Shown here: positions 62,406-64,000 of the stretch, piece after piece | Position numbering within the stretch: the first letter of the stretch is position 1 | Layout: each line of letters starts with the position of its first letter | Source: an uncultured Acidobacteriaceae bacterium | GTDB lineage: Bacteria; Acidobacteriota; Terriglobia; Terriglobales; Acidobacteriaceae | Reading direction: 5' to 3' | NCBI GenBank assembly: GCA_903828675.1 | Contig: CAIKND010000106.1 | Coordinates: 82,197-146,196, forward strand | DNA: 64,000 bases | The notes under the pieces: generated by a model | Databases searched by the model: none | What the model was told of the DNA's origin: nothing | What the model saw: the letters and a program-made list of their open reading frames with translations, nothing else | Translations under genes and position numbers: made by a program

Positions 62406-62430
62406 CCGGTCCCTCGCAGTTGGGGACCGG
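62406..62430. repeat. REP-like hairpin, copy 2
   Basis: Arms CCGGTCCC/GGGACCGG around the loop TCGCAGTTG, with outer GCCA/TGGC pairing. The loop differs by one base from copy 1 while the stem has changed on both arms, which points to selection for structure. It lies directly after the Rhs fragment. Confidence 0.6.
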
Positions 62431-63340
62431 GGATGGCAGCTAGAACACAAACAAAAGGCGGCGTCGCGGGCGTATCAACGGCAACCCGGCCATTACGCAT
62501 TCCCAAGTCCACAAACGCCCTAGGACCTCCCATTCTTGTGGTCGAAGACAGCAAGAGGAACCACCTGAGCGCCCCGCAAAGGCCCGCAGACGATTCCAGC
62601 GCCGTTTGCAGACAAACACAAGGCGTCCCCGCACCCCGAAACAAAAAGCGGACTATTTTACAAGTTTCTTATTCTAAAATACTTAGCCGCCATCCTAACT
62701 GCAGATAATTACCGCCCGTTGGCGCACAATAGTAAATAGAGGGCAAAAGATGAAGCCGCACCGTACAGCCACATTGCAAGCCATCAAGAGCAAAGCCGAA
62801 TCTGCGCCAGCGTTGGCCGCAGGTGTGGATTCCACCCCACCCCCCTCCCTACCCTCCCTACCCACCCCCCCTCCCCCTAAAAACTAGCGCCGCTCATAGG
62901 CAGTCATCGTCTCCGCGCTTTTGAGCGCTGCAATGAAAATGGTTGCAGTCACCAGCGCTGTCGCAGCCTTCAACCTGCGTTGGTCATTAATCCGGTTTCT
63001 GGATATCCACAGCCCCGCGTATGCACTCTCGGGGCTGGGTTACGTTTGCGCCGATTTCGATTGGACCCATGAGGTGGCCCGGTCGATCGCGCTCGATTCG
63101 GGTTCCTGCGAGCCTGGGAAGGTAAAAGCAAGAATGGCCGCCGGATTATTCCGCTTACAGACCGGGCGGCTGCCACGCTTCAGGAGCGGTTAGAAGCCAA
63201 GGAAAGCCAATCGGCCCTTGCCAAGACCGGAAGCCAGATAGCATCTTGAAACGTCAATCAACCACCCTCGCCAGGACGCTTGCGCTCCCAAGATAGACCG
63301 AAAGCGCCGTCCGCACTTCCCCGGTGATTTTGTTCTCCCC
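62431..63340. other. Non-coding, degenerate region
   Basis: About 900 bases with no reading frame of protein character. It includes the second copy of the pyrimidine-tract repeat (62697-62879). The part from 62900 to 63340 may derive from the lost N-terminal part of the recombinase that follows, but no motif supports this. Confidence 0.4.
62697..62879 (+). repeat. Dispersed repeat with pyrimidine tract, copy 2
   Basis: Begins TAACTGCAGATAATTA, with GGCGCACAATAGT about 11 bases later. After ~90 diverged bases there is an almost pure C/T tract of ~45 bases (about 62833-62879). Same order of elements and same strand as the copy at 23392-23558. Confidence 0.6.
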
Positions 63341-63586
63341 TTTCTACGCCATACAATGCTTACTAGGCTTGTAGAATCGGGATTGGACGATTTCACCATC
63401 ATGCGGATTGCCGGTCACAGCAGCATTATGGTTTCGCAGCGGTAGATCCATCCAACCCCGGAGGCAGTGGAGTGGGCTTTTGAGCGTCTGCGACTGCCCG
63501 GAGATTTCGCCGCAATCGAGCCGAAACGACTGCCACCCCCTACACTTTCCGCTACACTCACAGGGACGGCATCCGTAAGTCATTGA
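63335..63586 (+). pseudogene. Tyrosine recombinase (phage-type integrase) remnant
   Basis: Only the C-terminal end of the catalytic domain is left. It contains the box-II arginine/histidine (RHTMLTRLVESGLDD from 63347) and the GHSS box (MRIAGHSSIMVSQR). The codon after VSQR, where the catalytic Tyr belongs, is TAG (63443-63445). The frame then continues with integrase-like IHPTPEAVEWAFERL and stays open to a TGA at 63584-63586, one base before the tRNA. The remnant is therefore doubly inactive: truncated, and with the nucleophile codon replaced by a stop. It marks an old integration beside the tRNA. Confidence 0.75.
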
Positions 63587-63587
63587 A

Positions 63588-63663
<76 letters not shown>

Positions 63664-63830
63664 TTAACTCCATTTAAAATTGTCATGCTACGTTCTCCGC
63701 CAGAATTGTGGTTTAAGCCTTCCGGCAAAATGCGATCAAACTCGGACAGGCCTTTGTTCCTGTGGTTGACGGCATCCCGCAGTAAACTCAGGTCGTGATG
63801 CTGTTGTGGCTTCATTGACTTCGTATCAAC

Positions 63831-64000
63831 ATGGCGCAGAATGCGGCAATCGACCACGGCGCCACGGTGGCCGTCTTCAGCCTTGAGATGAGCAAGGAGT
63901 CGCTGCTGCGACGCATGTTGGCCTCACAGGCGTGGGTAGACCAGCGCAAGCTGCAGACGGGCTTTCTGGGCCGCGAAGATCAGGAGAAGCTGCAAAATGC
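63831..64000 (+). pseudogene. dnaB: Fragment of replicative DNA helicase DnaB (5'-truncated, runs off the window)
   Basis: 56 codons to the window edge match the RecA-like domain of DnaB just after the Walker A loop: AQNAAIDHGATVAVFSLEMS, KESLLRRMLASQAWVDQRKL, then LGREDQEKLQNA. In a normal helicase about 200 residues, including the N-terminal domain and the GKT loop, come before this point. Here the frame is closed by a TGA four codons upstream of the ATG, and no ribosome binding site precedes it. It is therefore a displaced 3' piece rather than a working gene, unless an upstream part joins it in a way not visible here. Confidence 0.75.

Overview
The window most likely comes from the chromosome of a soil-type Acidobacteriota (Terriglobia-like). 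The base composition is GC-rich. There is a very large TonB-dependent outer-membrane receptor with an N-terminal carboxypeptidase-regulatory-like domain, many secreted glycoside hydrolases, and a second protein that fuses such a domain to an unrecognised family. This placement is inferred from gene content; no rRNA is present.

Layout. 0-9.4 kb: CCA tRNA nucleotidyltransferase, an ECF sigma factor with an NrsF/DUF1109-type membrane partner, a secreted beta-propeller protein, a DUF4914-type P-loop protein, an EamA transporter and a Tat-exported alpha/alpha-toroid-like protein. 9.5-20.2 kb: a compact biosynthetic cluster with a Sfp-type phosphopantetheinyl transferase, a KS-AT-KR-DH-ACP-TE polyketide synthase, an A-PCP module whose specificity residues read as glycine, and a NodU/CmcH-type carbamoyltransferase. 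The last three form one tightly spaced minus-strand operon. 20.6-28.2 kb: ThuA-like protein, GH105 hydrolase, a 1.2-kb non-coding stretch, a small holin-like/lipoprotein pair, an HtrA-type protease, coaE and folD. 28.5-32.7 kb: a tetraheme cytochrome / four-cluster ferredoxin / NrfD operon behind a perfect TGTGA-N6-TCACA site, then a polytopic membrane protein. 33.3-35.8 kb: HDOD protein and formate-THF ligase.

36.0-47.5 kb holds the most striking system. A five-gene minus-strand operon encodes a fatty-acid alpha-dioxygenase-like heme protein, an aldonolactone-oxidase-like flavoprotein, a small exported protein, a lipoprotein alpha/beta-hydrolase and a 1555-residue membrane patatin. The patatin has eight N-terminal degenerate repeats, and its catalytic domain is split by about ten transmembrane helices. 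Together these suggest lipid hydrolysis coupled to fatty-acid alpha-oxidation at the envelope, a bacterial oxylipin-type pathway. The visibly lower GC of about 33-48 kb, compared with the flanking regions, would fit a separate origin.

48.8-60.8 kb: TonB receptor with a strong terminator, a Tat-type cupin, GH42-like beta-galactosidase, tRNA-Phe, secreted adenosine deaminase coupled to a regulatory-domain protein, and a GH3 enzyme with a PA14 insert. 60.8-64 kb is a genomic scrapyard: direct repeats, REP-like hairpins, an orphan Rhs tip, a pyrimidine-tract repeat also found at 23.4 kb, a tyrosine-recombinase remnant whose catalytic tyrosine codon is now a stop, tRNA-Ile(CAU) and a dnaB fragment that starts just after the Walker A position. 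This looks like a decayed integration site.
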